Part shown: positions 1 to 8,052 of the stretch, piece by piece
Layout: each line of letters starts with the position of its first letter
Position numbering within the stretch: the stretch's first letter is position 1
Assembly (NCBI RefSeq): GCF_900104685.1
Contig: NZ_LT629755.1
Span: 2,542,001-2,606,000 of the forward strand
Reading direction: 5' to 3'
DNA from: Agromyces flavus
GTDB taxonomy: Bacteria > Actinomycetota > Actinomycetes > Actinomycetales > Microbacteriaceae
DNA length: 64,000 nt
Notes under the pieces: generated by a model
The model's database searches: none
Told to the model about the DNA's origin: nothing
The model's input: only the letters and a program-made list of their open reading frames with translations
Translations under genes and position numbers: made by a program

Positions 1-94
1 CGGTGCCGGACGAGTGCGTCTCGACCCAGATGCTGGCGGAGGTCTCGTCGACGTGCCGCAGCATCGGGCCGAGCACGAGCGGCGATTCGGCCAT
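1..94 (-). CDS. PhoD-like phosphatase, N-terminal fragment (cut by window edge)
   Basis: Only the first 31 codons are inside the window; the ATG is at 94-92 on the minus strand and the gene continues past position 1. The peptide begins MAESPLVLGPMLRHVDE and goes on TSASIWVETHSSGT. This is the typical opening of the Ig-like N-terminal domain found ahead of PhoD-type alkaline phosphatase domains in actinobacteria (motif LGPMLR-DETSA-WVET). The metallophosphatase part itself is not visible, so function rests on recognising this short N-terminus. It lies on the same strand as the HxlR gene, 87 bases downstream of it. Confidence 0.7.
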   Translation of the reverse strand, partial: MAESPLVLGPMLRHVDETSASIWVETHSSGT

Positions 95-181
95 GCGATT
101 GTTCTACCGCGTCCGGGCGCAGCGTGCCATGGGTTGCGGGTCGCGGGATTCCCCCGCAGCGGCCGGGTGACCGGGTGCCGA

Positions 182-943
182 TCAGGTGACGGATGCCGCC
201 GAGCCGCCGGCCTCGGACGCGGACGCCGTGCCCGCGCCATCCGCCGCCGCCCCCGCCGCACCGGCGATCGGCTCGATGCGGAATGTCTGCACGAAGTGCC
301 CGACCGACGTCGCCTCGCCCGCGAGGACCCGGACCGCGCCCGGCCCGAGCCGCCCCGCGAGCAGGTCGCGGAACTCCGTCGGCTCGAGCGCGAGCTCGAC
401 GCTCGCCTCGACAGCCGGCTCGGGCCGCTCGCGCCGCGGTTGCGGCAGGGCGCCCGGGCCGATCGGCACCACGTCGAGCGCGCCGCCCGCGACGACGGCG
501 GAGACCGACGCCTCGGCCACGTGGAGCACGTACCGGGTGGGCGGCGTGCCGGCCGCGCCATCCGCTCGGAAGGCGGCGCGCAGCGCCGTGATGAGAGCCT
601 CGCGCGTGACCGTCTCGCCCTCGGCCGGCTCGCCGAGGGACGACCAGCCCCAGCGCTCGAGCCCGGCCACGACCGGGGCCAGCTCGCGCCCGAGCGCGGT
701 GAGCTCGTACCCGCCGCGCACGGTCGGGACCCTGCGGATGACGCCCGACTCCTGCAACTCCTTGAGGCGGTCGGCCAGGATGTTGGTCGGGATGCGCGGC
801 AGGGCCGTCTTGAGATCGCCGTACCGGTGCGGGCCGGTGAGCAGGTCGCGCACGATGAGCAGCGCCCATCGCTCGCCGACCCGCTCGATCGCCCGGGCCA
901 CGCCGTCGTACTGGCCGAAGCCGCGCGCGGCGCGCGTCGCCAC
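182..943 (-). CDS. HxlR-family transcriptional regulator with C-terminal SCP2-like domain
   Basis: 253 aa. Residues 10-100 are a winged helix of the HxlR type (GERWALLIVRDLLTGPHRY, then PRIPTNILADRLKELQESGV and a wing ending YELTALGRELAP). The remaining part (about 110-230) resembles the SCP2/sterol-carrier-like domain seen in longer HxlR proteins, and the tail is Ala/Gly-rich. HxlR proteins are small cytoplasmic DNA-binding regulators of redox or aldehyde stress and detoxification genes. It follows the VOC gene by 11 bases on the same strand, so both are probably one transcript. Two palindromes at 1461-1494, upstream of the VOC gene, are the likely operator. The ligand is unknown. Confidence 0.88.
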   Translation of the reverse strand: MATRAARGFGQYDGVARAIERVGERWALLIVRDLLTGPHRYGDLKTALPRIPTNILADRLKELQESGVIRRVPTVRGGYELTALGRELAPVVAGLERWGWSSLGEPAEGETVTREALITALRAAFRADGAAGTPPTRYVLHVAEASVSAVVAGGALDVVPIGPGALPQPRRERPEPAVEASVELALEPTEFRDLLAGRLGPGAVRVLAGEATSVGHFVQTFRIEPIAGAAGAAADGAGTASASEAGGSAASVT

Positions 944-954
944 GGCTCGGCCCG

Positions 955-1413
955 TCAGGCCGTGCCGGAGTCGCCGGCGCCCTGCTGTGCCATGTAGGCC
1001 TCGGGCCCCATTTCGGCGGCGGCGGGCTCCATGAACAGGAAGGAGAGGTTGTTGCCGTCGGGGTCGTCGAGGTCGCGCGAGTACATGAACCCGTAGTCCT
1101 GCGCCTCGCGCGGTTCGCTGCCGCCCGCGGCGAGACCCTTGGCGAGCACGTCATCGACCGCCTCGCGTGAGTCGCGGGTGAGGGCGATGGACACCTGCGC
1201 CTGCGACTTCGGGTCGATGATCTGCTTGTCGGTGAACGTCTGGAGGTACTCGCGCGTCAGCACCATGAAGTAGATGGTGTCGCTGAGCACGACGCACGCG
1301 GCGTTCTCGTCGGTGAAGTTGGGGTTGATCGTGAAGCCCAGCGCCTCGTAGAAGGCCTTGGAGCGCTCGAGGTCGGTGCTCGGGATGTTCACGAAGATGC
1401 TCGTGGCGGTCAT
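955..1413 (-). CDS. VOC-family (glyoxalase/bleomycin resistance fold) protein
   Basis: 152 aa, one full VOC unit: N-terminal IFVNIPSTDLERSKAFYEALGF, C-terminal DLDDPDGNNLSFLFMEP. The C-terminal glutamate of NLSFLFME lies where a metal ligand often sits; the first ligand position is N or S rather than H, so metal binding is unsure. It may be a glyoxalase-like enzyme or a binding protein. First gene of a two-gene transcript with the HxlR regulator. VOC-HxlR pairs are common, which suggests the regulator controls this protein. Substrate not deducible. Confidence 0.85.
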   Translation of the reverse strand: MTATSIFVNIPSTDLERSKAFYEALGFTINPNFTDENAACVVLSDTIYFMVLTREYLQTFTDKQIIDPKSQAQVSIALTRDSREAVDDVLAKGLAAGGSEPREAQDYGFMYSRDLDDPDGNNLSFLFMEPAAAEMGPEAYMAQQGAGDSGTA

Positions 1414-1460
1414 GGTGTCCTCCGATGGTGGATGTCTCGGCTGCTGCCTGATGCGCCCAG

Positions 1461-1494
1461 CTTGCTCTTTGCAAGTGAACTTGTCAATAGCAAG
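1461..1494 (-). promoter_or_regulatory. Double palindromic operator and -35 element upstream of VOC-HxlR
   Basis: Two related inverted repeats lie in tandem: CTTGC-N5-GCAAG at 1461-1475 and CTTG-tcaata-GCAAG at 1480-1494, centres 19 bp apart (about two helical turns). On the minus strand a perfect TTGACA hexamer (1487-1482) lies inside the second palindrome, so binding there should block RNA polymerase. No good -10 is seen. The stretch is AT-rich compared with the surroundings. By position this is the likely HxlR binding site. Confidence 0.6.
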
Positions 1495-1518
1495 TAAACG
1501 GATCGGCGAGCCGGCGTG

Positions 1519-3219
1519 CTACCGCGTGGCGCTGCGCCGCACGAGCAGCGCGAGATGGAGCGCCGTGAGCGTCTCGCCGTCGTCGAGGTCGACGTCGAGC
1601 AGGTCCCCGATGAGCGCGAGGCGCTGATAGAAGACCGACCGCGACAGGTGGCTCGCCTGCGCCGCCGCCGTGCGGTTGCCGGGGTGGGCGAGCATCGCGC
1701 CGAGCACGTCGAGCAGGTCGCCGCCGCGCGCGAGGTCGTGCTCGATGAGCGGCGCGAGCATGTGCTCGCCGAGCTCCTGCAGGCGGTGGTCGTCGCGCAA
1801 CGACGTGACGAGGCGCACGAGCGGGCGATCCTGCGACCGGCGGACGACCGGACCTCGCGCCTTCGCCGGGAGCGGCGTGCGGGCGAGGTCGAGCGCCTCC
1901 TGCACCGAGACCAGCAGCCCGTCGAGGTCGTGCGCCTGCCGGCCGATCGCGAGCGCCACGCCCGCGGCATCCGCACCGCCCGCATCGGACCCGGCGAGCG
2001 CCGCCGCGAACCCGCGTGCCGCGGCATCGTCGAAGCGCGTGCCGGCCGGCAGCGACAGCAGCAGCACCCGAGCGGATGCCGGTGCGCCGCCCGCCTGCGG
2101 ACGGCCCTCGAGCGCGCGCCCTCCGAGCCGCCTCGCCGCCTCGTCGACCGTGCCGTCGGCGACCCGGCCCGACGCGACGACGCCGTACAGGTCGGCGCCC
2201 GTGAGCGCGAAGCCCGCCGACGCAAGCCGGGCCGAGGCTCCCCCGGCGGTGCCGAACCGCCCGGTGAGCAGGTGCTCGACGAGCCGCTGGCGGCCGATGC
2301 GAGCCCACGTGTCGTCGTCGGCGTCGGCGAGCCGGCCGAGCGCGAGCGCGATCGCCCCCTGCTCGAGCACGCTCGTGCGGCCGGCGGGGTGCGCCGGGCC
2401 GGGCATCGCGATGACGTGCCCCCAGCGGATGCCGCGGGCCTCGACGGGCACGATCAGCCAGGCGTCGGGCCGGGCCGCCGCCACCATTGCACCGCCGCCC
2501 AGGCTCGCGCGCCGATGCGCGTCGCGCGAGCGAAGCTGCCATCCGCCGAGCAGCTCCTCCTCGGCCTCGGGCGGCAGGTCGGCCGCGACGACCTCGTGCG
2601 CGAGGTTCTCGAGCACGACCGGCGCGCCGAGCGTGCGCGCGAGCTGCTGCACGATGTGGTCGGCCGGCGCACCGCGCAGCGCCAGCGCGGTGAAGCGCTC
2701 GCGCACCTCGTCGCGCGCGTGCAGCGCGGCCGTCTGCTCGGAGATGATCCGGCGGTGCACCGCCTCGGTGAGGGCGACGAACTTCACCTCGCGGTGCAGT
2801 GCTGCGAGGGCGAGGCCGTGCTCGGCCGCGGCGTCGACGACCACGGCGGGCACGTAGCGGTAGTGCGCGCCGAGCTCGAGGACCAGGCCCGCGATTCCCG
2901 CCTCGACCAGGCCGGCGAGGAGCGCACGGAGCTCGGCCGGTTCGGCCGGCCAGCCCGACCCCGTCGAGAGCAGCAGCTCACCGCCGTTGAGGAGCCGGGC
3001 GACGCCGGCACTGTCGGAGACATGCAACCACCGCACGCGCGCGTCGAGCGCCGGACCGCCCACGAGCACCTCGGGGACGCCGGCCGCCACGGCGTCGAGA
3101 GCGAGGATCTCTCCCACGGTGGGCAGGCTCTCGTCGGCGGCGGCAGTCGCCGCGCCGTAAGCCGCGCCGTATGCCGGACGATCCGTCCGGATGTCGGACG
3201 CTTCGCGACGATATGGCAC
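1519..3219 (-). CDS. PucR-family transcriptional regulator
   Basis: 566 aa from a GTG at 3219. N-terminal PucR domain (about 32-150: LPTVGEILALDAVAAGVPEV, later GELLLSTGSGWP, AGIAGLVLELG), a variable centre, and a C-terminal PucR helix-turn-helix (about 485-560: LLDVLGAMLAHPGNRTAAAQ, SHLSRSVFYQRLALIGDLL). Members of this family regulate purine, amine and amino acid catabolism. It is divergent from mmsA and the aminotransferase, its probable targets. Start choice: 3219 is the first GTG upstream of the conserved LPTV; an alternative GTG at 3117 would remove part of the domain. A longer reading to 3435 would run into mmsA and is unlikely. Confidence 0.85.
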   Translation of the reverse strand: MPYRREASDIRTDRPAYGAAYGAATAAADESLPTVGEILALDAVAAGVPEVLVGGPALDARVRWLHVSDSAGVARLLNGGELLLSTGSGWPAEPAELRALLAGLVEAGIAGLVLELGAHYRYVPAVVVDAAAEHGLALAALHREVKFVALTEAVHRRIISEQTAALHARDEVRERFTALALRGAPADHIVQQLARTLGAPVVLENLAHEVVAADLPPEAEEELLGGWQLRSRDAHRRASLGGGAMVAAARPDAWLIVPVEARGIRWGHVIAMPGPAHPAGRTSVLEQGAIALALGRLADADDDTWARIGRQRLVEHLLTGRFGTAGGASARLASAGFALTGADLYGVVASGRVADGTVDEAARRLGGRALEGRPQAGGAPASARVLLLSLPAGTRFDDAAARGFAAALAGSDAGGADAAGVALAIGRQAHDLDGLLVSVQEALDLARTPLPAKARGPVVRRSQDRPLVRLVTSLRDDHRLQELGEHMLAPLIEHDLARGGDLLDVLGAMLAHPGNRTAAAQASHLSRSVFYQRLALIGDLLDVDLDDGETLTALHLALLVRRSATR

Positions 3220-3331
3220 CAGGCCCGCCTCGCTCTCTCTGTCAGACTGGGGAAACGCCAGCCTAGACGATGCCGGTCGATTTGTCCGGATTCCGCGTCT
3301 GCACGGCACCGCCACCCACCGAAGGACTGCA
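3174..3331. promoter_or_regulatory. Divergent pucR/mmsA control region with GTCCGGAT sites
   Basis: A 7-bp inverted repeat CCGGACG-atc-CGTCCGG lies at 3174-3190. The octamer GTCCGGAT occurs at 3185-3192 and again at 3284-3291, 99 bp apart, flanking the region where both promoters must be. The first site falls inside the annotated start of pucR, which is one reason to keep that start tentative. AAGGA at 3322-3326 is the ribosome-binding site of mmsA. Sites for the PucR protein are inferred from position and symmetry only. Confidence 0.4.
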
Positions 3332-4897
3332 ATGAGCCTCACCGAGACCGCCACCTCGCCCGCCGCGATCACCGACGTGCCGCACATCGGGCACTGGATC
3401 GACGGCGCGCTTCGTGCGTCGACGTCCGGACGCACCGCCCCCGTCTACAACCCCGCCACCGGTGCCGTCCGGGCCGAGGTCGCCCTCGCCGAACAGGCCG
3501 AGATCGACGAGGCGATCGCCTCCGCGCAGCGCGGGTACGAGGTCTGGAGCCGCTACTCGATCGCCAAGCGCCAGAGCGTGCTCTTCGCGTTCCGCGAGCT
3601 CCTGAACGCCAAGAAGGGCGAGCTCGCCGCGATCATCACCGCCGAGCACGGCAAGGTGCTCTCCGACGCGATTGGCGAGATCCTGCGCGGACAGGAGGTC
3701 GTCGAGCTCGCGACCGGGTTCCCCCACCTGATCAAGGGCGCGTTCTCCGAGAACGCCTCGACCGGCGTCGACGTCTACTCGCTCAAGCAGCCGCTCGGCG
3801 TGGTCGGCGTCATCAGCCCCTTCAACTTCCCCGCGATGGTCCCCATGTGGTTCTTCCCCATCGCGATCGCCGCGGGCAACGCCGTCGTGCTCAAGCCCAG
3901 CGAGAAGGACCCGTCGGCCGCGCTCTGGCTCGCCGAGCTCTGGAAGGAGGCCGGCCTGCCCGACGGCGTGTTCACGGTCCTGCAGGGCGACAAGCTCGCG
4001 GTCGACGGCCTGCTCACCTCGCCCGTCGTGCAGTCGATCTCGTTCGTCGGCTCGACGCCGATCGCGCAGTACATCTACGAGACGGCGTCGAAGCACGGCA
4101 AGCGCGTCCAGGCCTTGGGCGGCGCGAAGAACCACATGCTAGTGCTGCCCGACGCCGATCTCGACCTGGTCGCCGACTCGGCCGTCAACGCCGGCTACGG
4201 CGCCGCGGGCGAGCGCTGCATGGCGATCTCGGTCGTGCTCGCCGTCGAGCCCGTCGCCGACGACCTCATCGCGAAGATCTCCGAGCGCATCGCGAAGCTG
4301 AAGATCGGCAACGGCGCCGGCGTCGAGGCCGGTGACGGCACGCTCCGTGAGCCCGACATGGGTCCGCTCATCACCGACGTGCACCGCGACAAGGTGTCCT
4401 CGTACGTCGACATCGCCGAGGCCGACGGCGCGACGGTCGTCGTCGACGGCCGCGGCTTCACGGTCGACGGCCACGAGGACGGCTTCTTCTTCGGCCCCAC
4501 CCTGCTCGACCGCGTGCCCACCACGTCGCGCGCCTACACCGAGGAGATCTTCGGGCCCGTGCTCTCGGTCGTGCGCGTCGCGTCGTACGACGAGGGCCTC
4601 GACCTCATCAACTCGGGCGAGTTCGGCAACGGCACCGCGATCTTCACCAACGACGGCGGCGCCGCGCGCCGTTTCCAGAACGAGGTCGAGGTCGGCATGA
4701 TCGGCATCAACGTGCCGATCCCGGTGCCGGTCGCCTACCACTCGTTCGGCGGCTGGAAGAAGTCGCTCTTCGGCGACAGCAAGGCCTACGGCGTGCACGG
4801 CTTCGACTTCTTCACGCGCGAGAAGGCCGTCACGAGCCGCTGGCTCGACCCGGCCACCCACGGCGGCATCAACCTCGGCTTCCCCCAGAACCACTGA
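3332..4897 (+). CDS. mmsA: CoA-acylating methylmalonate-semialdehyde dehydrogenase
   Basis: 521 aa, the usual length. Oxidises methylmalonate or malonate semialdehyde to propionyl- or acetyl-CoA using NAD and CoA. Typical features: HWIDGALRASTSGRTAPVYN at the start, GVISPFNFPAMVPMWFFPIA (about 159-178), LGGAKNH at 262-268 in place of the ELGG of ordinary aldehyde dehydrogenases (diagnostic of the CoA-acylating type), catalytic Cys296 in GERCMA, and the C-terminal FGGWKKSLFGD. ATG at 3332 has AAGGA upstream. Followed 93 bases later by a class III aminotransferase on the same strand, which together suggest beta-alanine (or valine/beta-aminoisobutyrate) breakdown under the divergent PucR. Confidence 0.92.
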   Translation: MSLTETATSPAAITDVPHIGHWIDGALRASTSGRTAPVYNPATGAVRAEVALAEQAEIDEAIASAQRGYEVWSRYSIAKRQSVLFAFRELLNAKKGELAAIITAEHGKVLSDAIGEILRGQEVVELATGFPHLIKGAFSENASTGVDVYSLKQPLGVVGVISPFNFPAMVPMWFFPIAIAAGNAVVLKPSEKDPSAALWLAELWKEAGLPDGVFTVLQGDKLAVDGLLTSPVVQSISFVGSTPIAQYIYETASKHGKRVQALGGAKNHMLVLPDADLDLVADSAVNAGYGAAGERCMAISVVLAVEPVADDLIAKISERIAKLKIGNGAGVEAGDGTLREPDMGPLITDVHRDKVSSYVDIAEADGATVVVDGRGFTVDGHEDGFFFGPTLLDRVPTTSRAYTEEIFGPVLSVVRVASYDEGLDLINSGEFGNGTAIFTNDGGAARRFQNEVEVGMIGINVPIPVPVAYHSFGGWKKSLFGDSKAYGVHGFDFFTREKAVTSRWLDPATHGGINLGFPQNH

Positions 4898-4916
4898 CCC
4901 CACTGATTCCTCCGCC

Positions 4917-4965
4917 GACGTGACGCGAACGGTCGACGGTTCCCGATGGAACGACGGTTCACGTC
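4917..4965. repeat. Nested inverted repeats between mmsA and aminotransferase
   Basis: Outer arms GACGTGA (4917-4923) and TCACGTC (4959-4965) enclose a second hairpin GTTCC-cgat-GGAAC (4939-4952). There is no T-tract, so it is more likely an RNA-processing or stability element, or a DNA-binding site, than an intrinsic terminator. Confidence 0.4.
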
Positions 4966-4990
4966 ACCTCACCGGTCGAAAGGACTTCGC

Positions 4991-6421
4991 ATGACCGACA
5001 CACTCATCCCCGAAGCGACGACGGATGCCGCGCCCGCGGCGTCGTACGTCGACCGGCGCGGGACGCGCCATCCGCTGCCCGACACCGCCGCCGAGGCGCG
5101 GGTGCGCGCCGACGACCGGGCCCACGTGTTCCACTCGTGGAGCGCGCAGGCGCTCATCGACCCGGTGCCCGTCGCCGCGGGCGAGGGCTCGACGTTCTGG
5201 GACTACCAGGGCAACGGCTACCTCGATTTCTCGTCGCAGCTGGTGAACCTGAACCTCGGACACCAGCACCCCGACCTCGTCGCGGCGATCCAGGAACAGG
5301 CCGGACGCCTCGCGACCATCCAGCCGGCCCTCGCCAACGACGTGCGCGGCGAGCTCGCGCGCCGCATCGCCGACGTGGCGCCGGGCGACCTCGACAAGGT
5401 GTTCTTCACGAACGGCGGGGCCGACGCGAACGAGCACGCGGTGCGGATGGCACGCGCCGTGACCGGCCGCCGCAAGGTGCTGTCGATGTACCGCAGCTAC
5501 CACGGCGGCACCGCGACCGCGATCTCGCTCACGGGCGACCCGCGCCGCTGGGCGAACGAGCCGAGCGACGGCGGCGTCGTGCACTTCCTCGGGCCGTACC
5601 CGTACCGGTCGTCGTTCCACGCCGCGACCGAGGCCGAGGAGACCGAGCGCGCGCTCGCGCACCTCGAGCAGGTCATCACGCTCGAGGGCGCCAACACCAT
5701 CGCCGCGATCATCATCGAGACGGTCGTGGGCACCAACGGCGTGCTCGTGCCGCCGCCTGGCTACCTCGAGGGCGTGCGCCGCATCTCCGACAAGTTCGGC
5801 ATCGTCTACATCGCCGACGAGGTCATGGTCGGCTTCGGCCGCGTCGGCGAGTGGTTCGCCGTGAACCACTTCGGCGTGACGCCCGACCTCATCACCTTCG
5901 CGAAGGGCGTGAACTCGGGCTACGTGCCGCTGGGCGGCGTGGTCATCTCGCAGCGCATCGCGTCGCACTTCGACACCGTGTCGTTCCAGGGCGGCCTGAC
6001 GTACTCGGGCCACCCGCTCGCGTGTGCGGCGGGAGTGGCGACGTTCGAGGTGTTCGAGCGCGACGGCATCCTCGAGCGCGTGCGCGACCTCGGCACGCGC
6101 GTCGTCGAGCCGCGCCTCCGGGCGATCGCCGAGCGGCATCCGTCGGTCGGCGAGGTTCGCGGGCTCGGCCTGTTCTGGGCGATCGAGCTCGTGCGCGACC
6201 GCGAGACGCGCGAGCCGCTCGTGCCGTTCAACGCGTCGGGGGCGGATGCCGCGCCGATGGCGCGGGTCGCGGCCGCCTGCAAGCAGGCCGGGCTCTGGCC
6301 GTTCATCCACTTCAACCGGATGCACGTCGCGCCGCCGCTCGTGATCACCGAGGAGGAGCTGATCCGCGGCCTCGACATCATCGACGAGGCGCTCGACCTC
6401 GCCGACGCCGAGCTCGCCTGA
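4991..6421 (+). CDS. Class III (omega) aminotransferase, aspartate aminotransferase family
   Basis: 476 aa. PLP-dependent transfer of an amino group from an omega-amino acid or amine to a keto acid. Seen: FFTNGGADANEHAVRMAR (PLP phosphate site, about 138-155), YIADEV with Asp276, and the PLP lysine Lys305 in ITFAKGVNSGY, followed by PLGGVVIS and SHPLACAAG-like GHPLACAAGVATFEV. ATG at 4991 is preceded by AAGGA at 4980-4984; the upstream ATG at 4946 has no good site. Paired with mmsA, the best guess is beta-alanine or taurine-type:pyruvate transamination giving malonate semialdehyde for mmsA. The exact substrate is not shown by sequence. Confidence 0.88.
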   Translation: MTDTLIPEATTDAAPAASYVDRRGTRHPLPDTAAEARVRADDRAHVFHSWSAQALIDPVPVAAGEGSTFWDYQGNGYLDFSSQLVNLNLGHQHPDLVAAIQEQAGRLATIQPALANDVRGELARRIADVAPGDLDKVFFTNGGADANEHAVRMARAVTGRRKVLSMYRSYHGGTATAISLTGDPRRWANEPSDGGVVHFLGPYPYRSSFHAATEAEETERALAHLEQVITLEGANTIAAIIIETVVGTNGVLVPPPGYLEGVRRISDKFGIVYIADEVMVGFGRVGEWFAVNHFGVTPDLITFAKGVNSGYVPLGGVVISQRIASHFDTVSFQGGLTYSGHPLACAAGVATFEVFERDGILERVRDLGTRVVEPRLRAIAERHPSVGEVRGLGLFWAIELVRDRETREPLVPFNASGADAAPMARVAAACKQAGLWPFIHFNRMHVAPPLVITEEELIRGLDIIDEALDLADAELA

Positions 6422-6425
6422 TCGG

Positions 6426-6486
6426 AACGCAGGAGAATCCGGGTGACGGGCCGCCAGGGCGCCCGGATCCCGGATTCTCCTGCGTT
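6426..6486. repeat. Long perfect inverted repeat (18-bp arms)
   Basis: Arms 6426-6443 and 6469-6486 are exactly complementary (left arm reads AACGCAGGAGAATCCGGG), separated by 25 nt that are themselves GC-rich and partly self-complementary. It begins five bases after the aminotransferase stop. It could serve as a transcript end, but lacks a T-run and is much longer than needed; it looks like a REP/palindromic-unit type element. Confidence 0.65.
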
Positions 6487-6567
6487 TCCGCGCAGTGCGG
6501 GGCCGGACGCACGCAGGGGCAGGACGCCCGCCGAGCGGCGACGGGCCGAGCGGCTAGCCTGAGGCAC

Positions 6568-8052
6568 ATGGACGCACGGGGCCCGGCCGGGGGGATGCCG
6601 CGACGCGCGTTCCTCGCCGCGGCGCTCGGCGGCCTCGCCGCCGTGTCCCTGAGCTCGTGCACCGACGGTCGGCCCGAACCCACGTCCCCGCCGCCCATCC
6701 CGACACCCGACGGCAGCCCCTCGCCCACTCCCGGCGGCGTCCCACGGCCGCTCGCCTTCCGGCGCTCGCGCTGGAGCGCCGACCCGTTCGTGCGCGGCGC
6801 GGTGAGCTTCGACTCGGTCGGCGCGACGCCCGACCTGCGCCGCGAGCTCGGCCGACCGGTCGAGGACCGGCTCGTGATCGCCGGCGAAGCGACGTCCCCC
6901 GAGGCATCCGGCACGGTGCACGGCGCCTACGCCGAGGGCCTGCGGGCCGCACGCGGGATCGCCGCGCTGGCCGAGCCCGACGATCGCATCGCCGTGATCG
7001 GCGCGGGCATCACGGGGCTGGCGGCCGCGCGCACGCTCGTCGACGAGGGCTTCGAGGTCGTCGTCATCGAGGCGAGCGACCACCTCGGCGGTCGCCTGCT
7101 CACGGTCGAGGATCGGGGCTTCGACGACCCGGTCGTGCTCGGCAGCCCGTTCGTCGCCGACGGCGGGTCGATGCGGTCGGTGCTCGCCGACGCCGGCGTC
7201 GCCACGCGACCCTTCGCGCCGGTCGTCGGCCCGCGCACTCCCGATGGCGTCGCGGCTGCGCCATCCACCGCCGGCTGGGACGTCATCGCCTCCGCCCAGG
7301 CATGGGCCGTCGGCCAGTCCAGCGACGTCGCCCTCGCCACGGCGCTCGTCCGGTCCGGGGCCGTGCCGACCTCCGACGAAGCGGGCGCCGACGGGCTCAG
7401 CACGCAGGACTGGTTCGTCAACGCACTGACGAGCGGGGTGGAGCCGACGACCGGGGCGAGCGCGACCCGGGTCTCGGCGAAGCGGTTCGATCCCGACCTG
7501 GTCTGGCGGCCGACGTCGCAGGTGACGAGCGGATGGACCGGCCTCATCGAGCAGCTGGCCGACGGCCTCGACATCGCCGGCGCGAGCGCCGTGACCGGCA
7601 TCGCCGTCGACGACGAGGGCGTGAGCCTGCGCCTCGACAGCGGGGAGTCGCTGCGCACGCACCGCCTCGTCGTCACCGCGTCGATCGGCGTGCTGCGCAC
7701 CGACACGATCACGTTCGACCCGCCGCTTCCGCTGCTCCACCAGCGCGCGATCTCGACGATCGGCATGGGCGCGCTCGACGTGGTGTGGCTGGCGTTCGAC
7801 GAGGCCTTCTGGCGGTCGACGCCGGATGGCTCGGCCGAGGGCGAGCCGAACGTGCTCACCCTCGTCGGCGCGACGCCGACGGTCGCCGCCTGGCTCGACC
7901 TCGGCGTGGACCCGCGGCGACCGGTGCTCGTCGGGCTCCTCGCGGCCGAGCACGCGCGACGCGTGGCGGAGCTCGACGATGAGGCGGCTCTCGAGGTCGT
8001 GCTCGAGGGACTCCAGCCGTTCGTGGTCGAGTTCGGGCCGGCTGCCGACTAG
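6568..8052 (+). CDS. Tat-exported lipoprotein, circularly permuted flavin amine oxidase
   Basis: 494 aa. Signal: twin arginine in MPRRAFLAAAL and lipobox LSSC with Cys31, then a Pro/Ser/Thr-rich linker (32-60). Residues 66-130 (RSRWSADPFVRGAVSF, RLVIAGEATSP at 101-111, GTVHGAYAEGLRAARGI) match the C-terminal end of flavin monoamine oxidases. Only after this comes the FAD Rossmann motif IAVIGAGITGLAAARTL (141-157) with EASDHLGGRL, which is normally at the N-terminus; the protein then ends at the helix AAEHARRVAELDDEAALEVV that normally precedes the W-x-DP segment. So the fold appears complete but permuted. TAGCCT lies 7 nt before the ATG (leaderless). Its stop interlocks (CTAG) with the convergent Pr6Pr gene. 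Substrate unknown; extracytoplasmic amine or related oxidation is inferred. Confidence 0.85.
   Translation: MDARGPAGGMPRRAFLAAALGGLAAVSLSSCTDGRPEPTSPPPIPTPDGSPSPTPGGVPRPLAFRRSRWSADPFVRGAVSFDSVGATPDLRRELGRPVEDRLVIAGEATSPEASGTVHGAYAEGLRAARGIAALAEPDDRIAVIGAGITGLAAARTLVDEGFEVVVIEASDHLGGRLLTVEDRGFDDPVVLGSPFVADGGSMRSVLADAGVATRPFAPVVGPRTPDGVAAAPSTAGWDVIASAQAWAVGQSSDVALATALVRSGAVPTSDEAGADGLSTQDWFVNALTSGVEPTTGASATRVSAKRFDPDLVWRPTSQVTSGWTGLIEQLADGLDIAGASAVTGIAVDDEGVSLRLDSGESLRTHRLVVTASIGVLRTDTITFDPPLPLLHQRAISTIGMGALDVVWLAFDEAFWRSTPDGSAEGEPNVLTLVGATPTVAAWLDLGVDPRRPVLVGLLAAEHARRVAELDDEAALEVVLEGLQPFVVEFGPAAD

Noticed and set aside
5137..6567. Extension of the permuted amine oxidase frame far upstream
   Set aside because: The upstream part overlaps the aminotransferase out of frame and has no domain; the Tat signal begins at the ATG 6568 with its own -10 box.
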